Origin: UBA952 sp044361535
GTDB lineage: Bacteria > Bacteroidota > Bacteroidia > Flavobacteriales_D > Crocinitomicaceae
Assembly: GCA_044361535.1 (NCBI GenBank)
Contig: JBIKIQ010000018.1
Span: 7,948 to 71,947 of the forward strand
Length of the DNA: 64,000 nt
Direction of reading: 5' to 3'
Below the pieces are notes generated by a model that saw only the letters and a list, made by a program, of their open reading frames with translations, had not been told where the DNA came from and did no database searches. Positions 15,726 through 24,632 of the stretch are shown piece by piece (the stretch's first letter is position 1; every line of letters begins with the position of its first letter). The translations under genes were made by a program, and so were the position numbers.

Positions 15726-16699
15726 CTTTAAGCAAAAACGAAAACTTTGCGCTACAAACCGACTTAACCGAGTTGATTTCTTCTTTTACCACGATAAGAG
15801 CGGGTGAAATTCGATTAGGTGAAATAATGAATGGCAATTGGAAAAACTTACATTCGAAATTTGTTCTACTTGGCATTTCTGAATCTATTGGACCTCAAGC
15901 AAATTATGGCAGACCAGGCGCCGAAAAAGCGTTTGATGCATTTTTAAGTTCATTTTGCAACCTTCAGTGGAATGAAACAATTCACAAAGAATCAATTACT
16001 TATCTTGGGAAAATCTCGTCCACAAAATCATTTACAACTATTAACGAAGCTAAAGAAAGGGTTAGTGAACTTGATGAGTATGTTTATGGCATTCTTTGCC
16101 CAATAATTGAATCAGGTAAAATACCCATTGTAATTGGTGGGGGTCATAACAACGCTTTGCCTTTAATTCATTCACTTGCAACTCATTTCAAAAAGGTAAC
16201 TGTTGTCAATATGGATGCTCATGCTGACTGCCGAGCGATTGAGGGAAGACATAGTGGAAATTCATTTTCTTATGCTTTCGAAAAACAGCTTCTTTCGAAA
16301 TACGCTGTTTTTGGTTTGCACAAAGCCTATCTCAACCAGTCAATGATTGAATACCTGAAAGCAAATTCAATTCAATTCGAGTATTTTGATAATTACATAC
16401 TTGGGAATAAAGACTTCAAAAACGATATCCAGGCTTTTATTCAATCCATTGAAAGCGATGAGAAACTAGGGATTGAATTAGACTTAGATAGCATTTCCAA
16501 TTTTCCAAGTTCAGCAATGAATCCCATTGGCTTTTCAATTTCAGATGCCCGAAATTTCCTTTTCCAATGCAATAAACATTCAAACATTGGATATTATAAC
16601 CTAACAGAAGCCGCTGTAACTCAACCAAGCGATGAAAGAATTGTAGGAAAAGTACTAGCCCAATTAACTTATGATATTCTTTCTGATTTCAAGTATTAA
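15722..16699 (+). CDS. hutG: Formimidoylglutamase / arginase-family ureohydrolase
   Basis: This 325-residue ureohydrolase has the binuclear manganese ligands of the arginase fold: GGGHNNALP, NMDAHADCR and ELDLDSI. Bacteroidota proteins of this form are usually annotated as formimidoylglutamase, the last step of histidine degradation to glutamate and formamide. No other hut gene is near, so the substrate is inferred from family resemblance; agmatinase or a related activity remains possible. It overlaps the thioesterase upstream by four bases and converges on maf with an 11-base overlap. Confidence 0.83.
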   Translation: MTLSKNENFALQTDLTELISSFTTIRAGEIRLGEIMNGNWKNLHSKFVLLGISESIGPQANYGRPGAEKAFDAFLSSFCNLQWNETIHKESITYLGKISSTKSFTTINEAKERVSELDEYVYGILCPIIESGKIPIVIGGGHNNALPLIHSLATHFKKVTVVNMDAHADCRAIEGRHSGNSFSYAFEKQLLSKYAVFGLHKAYLNQSMIEYLKANSIQFEYFDNYILGNKDFKNDIQAFIQSIESDEKLGIELDLDSISNFPSSAMNPIGFSISDARNFLFQCNKHSNIGYYNLTEAAVTQPSDERIVGKVLAQLTYDILSDFKY

Positions 16700-17264
16700 G
16701 TAATTTCTGAATAGTTTTATAGCATTCGTCAGTTGGAAGCCCGACAACATTTGTATATGAACCTTTGATTTTAGCAATTGCAATTAATCCGATCCAATCT
16801 TGAATTCCATAAGAACCTGCTTTGTCAAATGGATTATGATTTTCAATGTAATATTGAATCTGTTGCTCATTTAACGTATTGAAATAAACTTCCGTATAAC
16901 AACTTAGTTTTTCACATTGCCCCAAGTAGGAAAGCTCGACAGCTGTATTAACAATATGACTTTTACCAGACAATTGATTGAGCATCCACTTGGCATTTTC
17001 TACATCTTTCGGTTTGCCAAGTAATTGATTTTTAGAAACAACTGTTGTGTCCGCCGTTAACAACACATCCTTATCATCTCTTATTTCTTTAAGCGCTTTC
17101 ATTTTTTGATTCGCAATGAAACTTGCAATTTCCTCGCAAGAAAGATTTTCGGGATAGGATTCATCAATATCCAAGGGATAAATCTCAATTTGAAAACCCA
17201 TTTCGCTCAATAATTGCTTTCTTCGTGGCGATCCTGAACCTAAAATAATTTTTTGTTGATTCAT
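16689..17264 (-). CDS. maf: Maf-family nucleoside triphosphate pyrophosphatase
   Basis: The 191-residue protein shows the Maf signature GSGSPRRKQLLSEMG at the N-terminus, the metal-binding LTADTTVV segment, KPKD, and FDKAGSYGIQD. Maf proteins hydrolyse non-canonical or modified nucleotides (dTTP, UTP, pseudo-UTP and related) and have been linked to septum inhibition. It begins at the A shared with the stop codon of the UbiA gene (TAATG), so the two are coupled. Confidence 0.93.
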   Translation of the reverse strand: MNQQKIILGSGSPRRKQLLSEMGFQIEIYPLDIDESYPENLSCEEIASFIANQKMKALKEIRDDKDVLLTADTTVVSKNQLLGKPKDVENAKWMLNQLSGKSHIVNTAVELSYLGQCEKLSCYTEVYFNTLNEQQIQYYIENHNPFDKAGSYGIQDWIGLIAIAKIKGSYTNVVGLPTDECYKTIQKLLNT

Positions 17265-18214
17265 TAAAAAAAGTAATAAGAAATTGCTACGTGCAAAGTG
17301 GTAAGAATTCCAAATAACATGGATAATTTGATCAACAAATGATTTCTTCTAACCGCTGAATTTGCAAGAAACGCCAATGAAATAAAACCAAAAAGATCAA
17401 CAATAGAAGCTAAAAGCCAGCCAATCGAAGTTACAAAAGTCAAACCAAAAGCTGAAAACTGATTATCAAGAAGAAAGAAAAAATAAAGCAAAGGGGTAAA
17501 AACCAACAAACCAGCAACAAGAATCTTGGTTCTGTGAACTCCTAATATCATTGGAACTGTTTGTGCTGAAATCTTTTTATCACCTTCAATATCTTCAACA
17601 TCTTTCAATATTTCACGGGCAAGGTTTTGAATAAATGCCATTAATGCTAAAATGTAAACGAAATTATAATTTAGAACAACCGACCAAGAATCCTCGTGAA
17701 AAGCAGAAAATGGTCTGTTGTAATTATTTAAAACTTCAAAATACACGATTACTAAAATTGGAATCATCCCAGTTAGTAAAGCAACTATAAAATTTCCGAT
17801 AAACGGTTTCTTTTTAAAATACAGACTGTAAAACCACAATAAATTAATAGATACAAGGTGAATCAGGACTATTGATGAAGATTTAACATAAATTGAAACG
17901 GCAATTGCTATCAAAAATGCAATACCATTCAAAATCCAGTGAAGTAAAATCGCTTGCCTCTTCTCAATAAAAATTCCTACAATTAATTTTTCAGGTTTAT
18001 TTACCTTATCAGCTTTAACATCAAAGTAATCATTGATAATGTTGCCCCCTGCCGCAATTAATAAAGTAGATAGAACGAGAAGAAAAAAGATAATAGCCTG
18101 GTCATGAACTTTTTGATAACCGTTAGTAGCCAATATAAAATACCGACAACCATACATGGTTATTGCGATGATAACTAAATTGACTGGTCGAATTATTCTG
18201 AGGCCGGCAATCAT
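17264..18214 (-). CDS. UbiA-superfamily prenyltransferase (geranylgeranylglycerol-phosphate synthase-like)
   Basis: This 316-residue membrane protein has about eight to nine helices and both prenyltransferase aspartate motifs: NIINDYFDVKADKVNKPEK near residue 62, and DVEDIEGDKKISAQTVP near residue 200. In Bacteroidota this subfamily is usually named geranylgeranylglycerol-phosphate geranylgeranyltransferase, but the true acceptor is unproven. It is distinct from MenA at 12675, so the window has two UbiA-type enzymes. It overlaps the PorE-like gene by four bases upstream and maf by one base downstream. Confidence 0.85.
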   Translation of the reverse strand: MIAGLRIIRPVNLVIIAITMYGCRYFILATNGYQKVHDQAIIFFLLVLSTLLIAAGGNIINDYFDVKADKVNKPEKLIVGIFIEKRQAILLHWILNGIAFLIAIAVSIYVKSSSIVLIHLVSINLLWFYSLYFKKKPFIGNFIVALLTGMIPILVIVYFEVLNNYNRPFSAFHEDSWSVVLNYNFVYILALMAFIQNLAREILKDVEDIEGDKKISAQTVPMILGVHRTKILVAGLLVFTPLLYFFFLLDNQFSAFGLTFVTSIGWLLASIVDLFGFISLAFLANSAVRRNHLLIKLSMLFGILTTLHVAISYYFF

Positions 18215-20229
18215 GGTAAAATTTTATAAACCGTTCTTCTATTTCTTTGATGGGCTGCTTCTTTTTCTTTTGTGGTAGAAAGTTGCTCTATTTCTTTATC
18301 AGAAATAAGAAGTTGTGTTTCCCCGTAACCTTTAAATGTCAATCTTTCGGGCTTAATTCCTTGCTTAATTACATACTCATATACCACTTTAGCTCTGCGA
18401 GTTGATAACTCAAGATTGACGTCATTATCATTTCGAGAATCCGTATGACCACCAATTTCAACTTTTACTTTAGAGTTCTTGTTAAGGTATTCAACCAAAT
18501 TCGCAAGTTCAACGAATGATTCCTTTTTCAAATCTGATTTATTAATATCAAAAAATACATTTGCCAAGACAATTTCTGTTCCAGGTTTATTTTCTGGTAC
18601 AAGTGGAATATCCATATACTTAATGTCTTGATCGTCTGGAACAGTCATATTGAAATGTGCCGAATAATATGCGTACCCATCATGCGTTACTTTGAGTGCA
18701 TACTCTCGATTGATAGGAAGTGAAACCGTAAACTCGCCTGTTTCAACATCAGCATGTGCGGTAATTACTACCTGGCCTGTTTGCAAATCAATAAGTTCAA
18801 ACTTTCCGGCTAAAGGAACATTTGTTTTTGCATCATACACAGTTCCCTCAAAATAAAGCGTTCTTGTAGGTCGAAGATCCTCTGGCAATTCAAAATAATA
18901 AATGTCTAATTCACCATATCCACCTTTTCTATTTGAAGCAAAAAACGCTACGTTACCCTCTGGTGAGACCATTAAAGAATTCTCGTTGAACGAGGTGTTT
19001 ATTGGATATCCTAAATTTACAGGCTCAGACCAATTTCCATTTTCATCTAATCGCGAAACAAATAAATCCGTTCCTCCCATTCCTACATGTCCTTTTGAGG
19101 CAAAATACAGTGTTTTACCATCAGGATGAATTAAAACCGACTCTTCTGCATAAGGAGAGTTTATAACATCTGATAAACGCTCAGGTTGACTCCATGAACC
19201 ATCATCTAGCAAGGTGCTTTTGAATATATCTGCATTATCCGAAGCTCCTCTATTTTTTACCTCGCGAATAAAATATAAGGTTTTCCCATCGGCCGACAAG
19301 GAGGGCTGGGTCTCCCATAAAGTGGTATTGATATATCCGGGAATATTCACAGGATTCAACCATCTTGATCCAATTTTTTTTGTGTAAAACAAATCACAAC
19401 TTCCTTTACCTACCCTTCCTTCCCCATAATTCACTCCCGACATATCAGAACAAGCAACAAAAATTAATGATCTTCCATCGGGACCAATTGTTGGAGCACC
19501 TTCATTAAAAAGTGTATTAATGTTCTTCGGTAAAGGAATAGCCGGACCCCAAATCTTTTTTACCTCATCAAATTGTGAAATGTAAAAATCTTCTTGAAAT
19601 CCATGAGGTTTTGATCTTGGTTCAACAATTCTTCGTGTAAATAGAATTGTCTTTCCATCGACGGTGATAGTGGGAAAATATTCAGGATCTTTGGTATTAA
19701 TACCAGGACCAATATTAAGTGGATTAAATTCTCTTGGATTCTGCATGGACTCCATTGCAAATTGAGAACATTCTATCAATCGATTTGATTCTTGAATAAA
19801 TTGAGGATTAGCAGCTCTATTTCGGGCAACGCGGGTTAAGTACTGAATGGTCTTTTCGTATTTCCCCATTTGAAAAAGTAAATTTCCTGCATAGAAATAC
19901 GTTGCATCAGTTGGGCTATGGTAGGGATTTATTGAAATTGCTGACTCGTAATGTCCGAGAGCACTTTTAAAATTACCCATTAATTCATCATATTCAGCTG
20001 AGAGCAAATGTGCCTCCCAAAATTTAGGATCTTTTTTCAAGGCTTTCTCTAATAAATCCAATCCACTTTGATAATCTGGCATTCTGGTTTCTGGATTTAG
20101 TGCTTTTCCAGGTGCGGCCATAGCCTTTTGAAACAACTTAATGGCACCTTTATTCTTCGTTGAATAACGCATTTGCGCAATGGAAAGAAAACTAAAAAAA
20201 GAAAACAATAGAATAAATGCAATTCTCAT
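18211..20229 (-). CDS. PorE-like outer-membrane/periplasmic protein (TPR, PD40, CRD, OmpA)
   Basis: After a signal peptide (MRIAFILLFSFFSFLSIAQ) come TPR helices over about residues 30-150, a PD40/WD40-like beta-propeller over about 170-450 (repeated PxxSxDGxxLYF motifs such as QPSLSADGKTLYFI and FFASNRKGGYGELDIYYF), a carboxypeptidase-regulatory-like domain over about 455-545, and an OmpA-type peptidoglycan-binding domain to residue 672 (FFDINKSDLKKE, GGHTDSRNDNDVN). This domain order and length match PorE of the type IX secretion system, which tethers the T9SS complex to peptidoglycan. Flavobacteria carry several look-alikes, so the T9SS role is probable rather than proven. Confidence 0.83.
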   Translation of the reverse strand: MRIAFILLFSFFSFLSIAQMRYSTKNKGAIKLFQKAMAAPGKALNPETRMPDYQSGLDLLEKALKKDPKFWEAHLLSAEYDELMGNFKSALGHYESAISINPYHSPTDATYFYAGNLLFQMGKYEKTIQYLTRVARNRAANPQFIQESNRLIECSQFAMESMQNPREFNPLNIGPGINTKDPEYFPTITVDGKTILFTRRIVEPRSKPHGFQEDFYISQFDEVKKIWGPAIPLPKNINTLFNEGAPTIGPDGRSLIFVACSDMSGVNYGEGRVGKGSCDLFYTKKIGSRWLNPVNIPGYINTTLWETQPSLSADGKTLYFIREVKNRGASDNADIFKSTLLDDGSWSQPERLSDVINSPYAEESVLIHPDGKTLYFASKGHVGMGGTDLFVSRLDENGNWSEPVNLGYPINTSFNENSLMVSPEGNVAFFASNRKGGYGELDIYYFELPEDLRPTRTLYFEGTVYDAKTNVPLAGKFELIDLQTGQVVITAHADVETGEFTVSLPINREYALKVTHDGYAYYSAHFNMTVPDDQDIKYMDIPLVPENKPGTEIVLANVFFDINKSDLKKESFVELANLVEYLNKNSKVKVEIGGHTDSRNDNDVNLELSTRRAKVVYEYVIKQGIKPERLTFKGYGETQLLISDKEIEQLSTTKEKEAAHQRNRRTVYKILP

Positions 20230-20232
20230 AAC

Positions 20233-20853
20233 TTATGGAATATTAATGTATTTATGACTCTGTAGCGATAGACGCCACGAAGGATTTTCTTTTATAAAAT
20301 CAACAATCAAAGGGGTCATCTCTTCCAATTTACTCCACTCAGGCTGTAAATAAAGCAAGCACTTTGAATTAACTTTAGCTTGATGCTCTAATGCCCACGT
20401 TAGATCTGACTTATTATAAATTACAACCTTTAACTCATTCGCTTTGTCATAGGCCTCTTCACACGGTTTTTTAAATTTTTTCGGCGAAAACGTGTACCAA
20501 TCAACATCCCCGCTCAAGGGATAAACTCCTGACGTTTCAATGGCAACATACATATTGTATTCCTTTAATTTATTTACCAACTTGGTCAAGTTATACATAG
20601 CGGGTTCTCCACCGGTCAGCACAACGAACTCAGAAGGATAGGTTACAATTAAATTAATGATTTCGTCTATTGATTTAACTTGTTCAGGGCGAATCTCCCA
20701 ACTTTCTTTTACATCACACCAAACACATCCAACATCGCAACCAGAAAGCCGAACAAAATAAGCTGCTCGACCGGAATGAAACCCTTCCCCTTGCAAGGTG
20801 TAAAATGATTCCATCACTGGTAAACTATTTCCGTCTTTATAGGTTATTTCCAT
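20233..20853 (-). CDS. queE: 7-carboxy-7-deazaguanine synthase QueE
   Basis: The 206-residue radical SAM enzyme has the QueE N-terminus FYTLQGEGFHSGRAAYFVRL and the cluster motif CDVGCVWCD (C-x3-C-x2-C) near residues 34-41. It contracts the ring of 6-carboxytetrahydropterin to 7-carboxy-7-deazaguanine in queuosine precursor synthesis. FVVLTGGEPAM and the late LSLQSHKYINIP are also family-typical. A TAAATTTG promoter element lies just upstream, and the PorE-like gene starts three bases after its stop. Confidence 0.94.
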   Translation of the reverse strand: MEITYKDGNSLPVMESFYTLQGEGFHSGRAAYFVRLSGCDVGCVWCDVKESWEIRPEQVKSIDEIINLIVTYPSEFVVLTGGEPAMYNLTKLVNKLKEYNMYVAIETSGVYPLSGDVDWYTFSPKKFKKPCEEAYDKANELKVVIYNKSDLTWALEHQAKVNSKCLLYLQPEWSKLEEMTPLIVDFIKENPSWRLSLQSHKYINIP

Positions 20854-20860
20854 ACAGAAA

Positions 20861-20868
20861 CAAATTTA
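20861..20868 (-). promoter_or_regulatory. Putative -7 promoter element (TAAATTTG) of the queE-porE-ubiA-maf unit
   Basis: On the minus strand TAAATTTG is an exact TAnnTTTG match, seven bases before the queE ATG. The downstream genes are nearly contiguous or overlap, so this may drive all four. Confidence 0.45.
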
Positions 20869-20896
20869 ACAGTAAAAATTAATCTAAAAGGAAAAT

Positions 20897-21889
20897 CTAA
20901 GCGAAATGAAATTCATTTTCGTTGGCGGCAATATAATCTAAGGTATCCTGAATCTCATTCAAGTCCATTGAGGTGACCAATTTACTTTTTATCTCTTTAA
21001 AATGGGCAATCCCCTTAAAATAATTGGTGTAATGTCTTTTCATTTCAACAATACCCAAAATCTCACCTTTCCAATGAATGCTTAATTTTAAATGTTCACG
21101 AGCGGCCTCTACCCTATCCTTCAATCCAGGCGATTCAAGATGTTTACCTGTGGCCATAAAATGTTTTATCTCATTAAAAATCCATGGATAACCAATACTT
21201 GCTCTACCAATCATTATTCCATCTACCCCGTACAAATTTTTATACTCCACTGCTTTTTCGGGAGTATCAATATCTCCATTTCCAAATACCGGAATTTTCA
21301 TTCGTGGGTTATTTTTCACCTCACCTATTAATGTCCAATCAGCATCACCTTTGTACATTTGCTTACGTGTGCGGCCGTGGATTGAAATAGCTTCAATACC
21401 AATATCCTGAAGTCTCTCAGCTGTATCAACAACAAATTTGGTTGAATCATCCCAGCCTAATCTTGTTTTTACTGTAACTGGCAAAGAAGTGCATTTGATA
21501 ATTTCCTCAGTCATTTTAATCATCTTTGGAATATCTTGCAAGATTCCAGCACCAGCACCTTTACACGCTACCTTTTTTACAGGACAGCCATAATTTATGT
21601 CTAAAATATCGGGATTTGTGCGATCAATAATTCGTGCTGCCTCCTTCATACTTTCAATTTCAGCACCAAAAATTTGAATTCCAATTGGTCTTTCGTATTC
21701 ATAAATATCCAACTTCTGAACACTTTTAGCAGCATCACGAATGAGTCCTTCCGAAGAAATAAATTCAGTATACATCAAATCGGCACCATGTTTTTTACAG
21801 AGGGAGCGAAAAGGCGGGTCGCTTACATCCTCCATCGGAGCAAGTAATAAAGGAAATTCGCCTAATTCAATGTTTCGGATTTTTACCAC
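20897..21889 (-). CDS. dusB: tRNA-dihydrouridine synthase (DusB-like)
   Basis: The 330-residue FMN enzyme has the Dus fold landmarks LLLAPMEDVSDPPFR at the N-terminus, the catalytic-cysteine segment INYGCPVKKV, the VKTRLGWDD strand, ISIHGRTRKQMYKG and the phosphate-binding PVFGNGDI and IMIGRAS. It reduces specific uridines in the tRNA D-loop. The start is GTG at 21889 (MVKIRNIELGEFPLLL); a TACTTTTG element lies four bases before it, so the mRNA may be leaderless. Confidence 0.93.
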   Translation of the reverse strand: MVKIRNIELGEFPLLLAPMEDVSDPPFRSLCKKHGADLMYTEFISSEGLIRDAAKSVQKLDIYEYERPIGIQIFGAEIESMKEAARIIDRTNPDILDINYGCPVKKVACKGAGAGILQDIPKMIKMTEEIIKCTSLPVTVKTRLGWDDSTKFVVDTAERLQDIGIEAISIHGRTRKQMYKGDADWTLIGEVKNNPRMKIPVFGNGDIDTPEKAVEYKNLYGVDGIMIGRASIGYPWIFNEIKHFMATGKHLESPGLKDRVEAAREHLKLSIHWKGEILGIVEMKRHYTNYFKGIAHFKEIKSKLVTSMDLNEIQDTLDYIAANENEFHFA

Positions 21890-21893
21890 AATG

Positions 21894-21901
21894 CAAAAGT
21901 A
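21894..21901 (-). promoter_or_regulatory. Putative -7 promoter element (TACTTTTG) of dusB
   Basis: TACTTTTG on the minus strand, followed by CATT and then GTG. The same octamer, spacing and GTG start occur before the sugar amidotransferase gene at 600-614. Confidence 0.4.
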
Positions 21902-21940
21902 AGATAAAAAACTGATTTCAAATTTTTACCTACTATCAAA

Positions 21941-22885
21941 TCAAGTACTTTGCTTATTCTTCATAATTGAAATTAAAACTCCACCGGAAAGGGATGATAA
22001 AATTACAATCAAAGAGACCATTGCATCTATATGATATAAATCAACTATCAACATTTTGATAGCAACAAATATAAGGACAAGAACCAATGAATATTTCATG
22101 TATTGGAATTTATCTAACATATTTGATAAAAAGAAAAACAAATTTCTAAGTCCCATTATTGCAAATATATTTGAACTAAAAACAATGAATGGATCAGACG
22201 TTATACTGAAAATTGCAGGTATGGAATCAACTGCAAAAAGAATATCTGAAAACTCAACAACTACGAGTGCTGCCAGTAAAGAGGTGGCCATGAGTTTGCC
22301 GTTTTTCTTAACAAAATAATTTCCATGATTATCAGACCAGTCTATTGGATAAATTTTGGATAATAATCGTATTCCTACAGATTTGGTGAAATCTTCATTA
22401 TCATCATCACTTTGCTTAATCATTTTGAAGGCCGAGTATAACAAGATTAATCCGAATACATAAGTTGCTCCTTTGAAATGCTCAATAAATGTAGCTCCCA
22501 AAACGATCATTATTAATCGAAATACAACAGCGCCTATTATCCCCCAAAAAAGAATTCTATGCTGATATTTTGGCTCAATTTTAAAAAATTGAAAAATCAT
22601 TGCAATGACGAAAATATTATCTAAACTGAGTGATTCTTCCACAATATACCCCGTGTAGTAGTCTAAAACGGTTTGTGAAGGATCTTTTCCTAACGGATTC
22701 ATATTCCACATATTTGCGTCATAAATCCAATAGATTACCCCACCAAATATAAATGCAACAAGAATCCAAATGGACGTCCAGGCGAGTGACTCTTTTATTG
22801 AAATAGTCTCATTTTTTTTGTGAAACACTCCTAGATCAAGAGCTAGAAGCCCAAAAACCAATAAAAAGAATAGAAACCAAATCAT
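21941..22885 (-). CDS. TerC-family integral membrane protein
   Basis: This 314-residue polytopic protein has the TerC/Alx features: an acidic membrane motif EESLSLDNIFVIAMIF, and VVEFSDILFAVDSIPAIF later on. The family is linked to manganese export and tellurite or pH stress; Alx and YkoY-type members have been tied to manganese homeostasis. No ter genes lie nearby, so tellurium resistance is not implied. It has its own TATCTTTG promoter element. Confidence 0.92.
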   Translation of the reverse strand: MIWFLFFLLVFGLLALDLGVFHKKNETISIKESLAWTSIWILVAFIFGGVIYWIYDANMWNMNPLGKDPSQTVLDYYTGYIVEESLSLDNIFVIAMIFQFFKIEPKYQHRILFWGIIGAVVFRLIMIVLGATFIEHFKGATYVFGLILLYSAFKMIKQSDDDNEDFTKSVGIRLLSKIYPIDWSDNHGNYFVKKNGKLMATSLLAALVVVEFSDILFAVDSIPAIFSITSDPFIVFSSNIFAIMGLRNLFFFLSNMLDKFQYMKYSLVLVLIFVAIKMLIVDLYHIDAMVSLIVILSSLSGGVLISIMKNKQST

Positions 22886-22898
22886 GAGCTACTTTTTA

Positions 22899-22906
22899 CA
22901 AAGATA
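22899..22906 (-). promoter_or_regulatory. Putative -7 promoter element (TATCTTTG) of terC
   Basis: TATCTTTG on the minus strand is an exact TAnnTTTG match, 13 bases before the ATG. TTTG boxes exist upstream, but none is at 19-21 bases. Confidence 0.45.
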
Positions 22907-23038
22907 CTTATTGCAAACGTCACAAACCCTTAAAAGAAAATTATTTTATTACAATATTTAATCGTGTTTATCAATAAAAAAATGTACATTCGAGTTAACT
23001 AAGGCATACATTTTGTTAAATAAAAAAGAAAATAATTT

Positions 23039-24568
23039 ATGAAACCAAAATATCTAATCGCGTTTATTCTTGTTTTTGAAATAGTTAGCTTTAAAGCGCA
23101 ACGTACGTTTGATGAACGTTTCTCCTCTATTGAACAAGAATTAATAGGTTGGGATGCAGTACGAGGTTCATGGCTTGCCTCTAGTTTATCCAATTTTTCA
23201 TATAACCAACCAATTCCGGACCGCACTTTTCCTGAAGATTTTACACCGTATGAAATGGTAAAAATAGTACCTAATGATATACGTAATCGCATAATTGATT
23301 CTGTTCAAAACAATTCATCCAGATTCCCTGAAGAAGCAGGTCGTTGGAATTTAATCAATACGTTTTTCAGAAATGCTAATTGCAGATATATTATGGGAAG
23401 AAGTTATGGAGATCCTCATTTATCTTCCTTTGATGGAGCAAATTATTCATTTCAAACAGTCGGAGAATTTACCTTAGTTAAATCTACTAAGAATAACTTT
23501 GAAATCCAATGCCGTCAGAAACCTCAGAACGAGAGTTTTTCTTTAAATACTGCTGTAGCTATGAATGTTGCGGGTGATCGTGTTGCCATTTATGCTGAAG
23601 ACAATCCTGAATCAGAAGCATCACCCGTAAGAGTTAACGGGATACCCGTACAACTGGCAGGAAGATCTTATTTTTTGTCTAACGGAGGTAATATTCGATT
23701 AACTGGAAGAAATTACATCGTTACCTTTCCAACAGGCGAAATTGTAAATATCGAAATGCGAGGCACGGGCAATGTCAAATTTTTAAATGTTGCAGTGCAG
23801 GTTTTTGACTGTGACCAAAATAATTTCCAAGGCCTTTTAGGAAATGCCAATCGAAACGCTGATGATGACTTTAATGGAAACAACATTAGAAATAGAACTG
23901 TTACATATACAAGTGTCTTTGGTAATTCTACAATAAGTAAACATGCAGAAAAAGAATATCTTGCATTTTTAGCAGGATCATTCGCAGAAGAGTGGAGAAT
24001 TAATCAAACTACCAGTTTATTTGATTATGGTTTTGGCCAAAGCACTCTCACTTTCACCGATAGAAGTTTTCCACGTGTTCATTTTACAATCGATGATTTA
24101 ACTCCTGAGCAAACAGCCAACGCCAGAAGAAATTGTGAAGACCGAGGAATACTCGCGAGTGACATGAGGGGATGTATTTTTGATCAAGGATTTTTGAATA
24201 TTGAACCAAATCGAATTCCATCAAATCCAGATTTCACACAAGGAATAGAGATAAAGCCTATACTAAGACCTGCTTTACATACAAATAATTTTCAATTTTC
24301 AGATGGAAAGACTCCAACGGGAAATAATGCCCCTATTCGACCTGGAAAAGAGGTGGATAAAGGAGATGCAGAATTAGACAAGGAATTTAACAACAAAGCT
24401 CCTGATAGATCAAACTCAACAATAATAGACAAACCCCAAAGAGAACCTATTAAAGGAAATTCGAACCCTATTAATATTTCACCAAAAGGCAATAAAACTT
24501 CCCCAAGAGAGATTTCCCCTAAACCTTCTTCTACTCCAACGGTAAAAGGTTTAAAAGGCAAAAATTAA
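23039..24568 (+). CDS. Exported protein with a von Willebrand factor type D domain
   Basis: The 509-residue product starts with a signal peptide (MKPKYLIAFILVFEIVSFKAQ). Residues about 120-290 form a VWD domain, with the opening GRSYGDPHLSSFDGANYSFQ and the closing GLLGNANRNADDDFNG, where animal VWD has GLCGN. Few cysteines are present, so the usual disulfide pattern is reduced. The C-terminal 110 residues are rich in Pro, Asn, Ser and Lys and look unstructured (KPQREPIKGNSNPINISPKG). No T9SS sorting domain is seen at the end. A surface or extracellular role is likely; function unknown. The T9SS-exported subtilisin follows 62 bases later. Confidence 0.83.
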   Translation: MKPKYLIAFILVFEIVSFKAQRTFDERFSSIEQELIGWDAVRGSWLASSLSNFSYNQPIPDRTFPEDFTPYEMVKIVPNDIRNRIIDSVQNNSSRFPEEAGRWNLINTFFRNANCRYIMGRSYGDPHLSSFDGANYSFQTVGEFTLVKSTKNNFEIQCRQKPQNESFSLNTAVAMNVAGDRVAIYAEDNPESEASPVRVNGIPVQLAGRSYFLSNGGNIRLTGRNYIVTFPTGEIVNIEMRGTGNVKFLNVAVQVFDCDQNNFQGLLGNANRNADDDFNGNNIRNRTVTYTSVFGNSTISKHAEKEYLAFLAGSFAEEWRINQTTSLFDYGFGQSTLTFTDRSFPRVHFTIDDLTPEQTANARRNCEDRGILASDMRGCIFDQGFLNIEPNRIPSNPDFTQGIEIKPILRPALHTNNFQFSDGKTPTGNNAPIRPGKEVDKGDAELDKEFNNKAPDRSNSTIIDKPQREPIKGNSNPINISPKGNKTSPREISPKPSSTPTVKGLKGKN

Positions 24569-24606
24569 TTTTTTCTAGGAGCATATCATTTTTTGAATTA
24601 CTTTTA

Positions 24607-24632
24607 ATATTCAGAAAACAAAGACTGAATAT
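24607..24632 (+). promoter_or_regulatory. Inverted repeat overlapping the start codon of the subtilisin gene
   Basis: ATATTCAG at 24607-24614 pairs perfectly with CTGAATAT at 24625-24632 across a 10-base loop. The last two stem bases are the A and T of the ATG at 24631, so in mRNA the start codon is half inside an 8-bp AU-rich stem. Regulation through this fold is inference. Confidence 0.4.
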
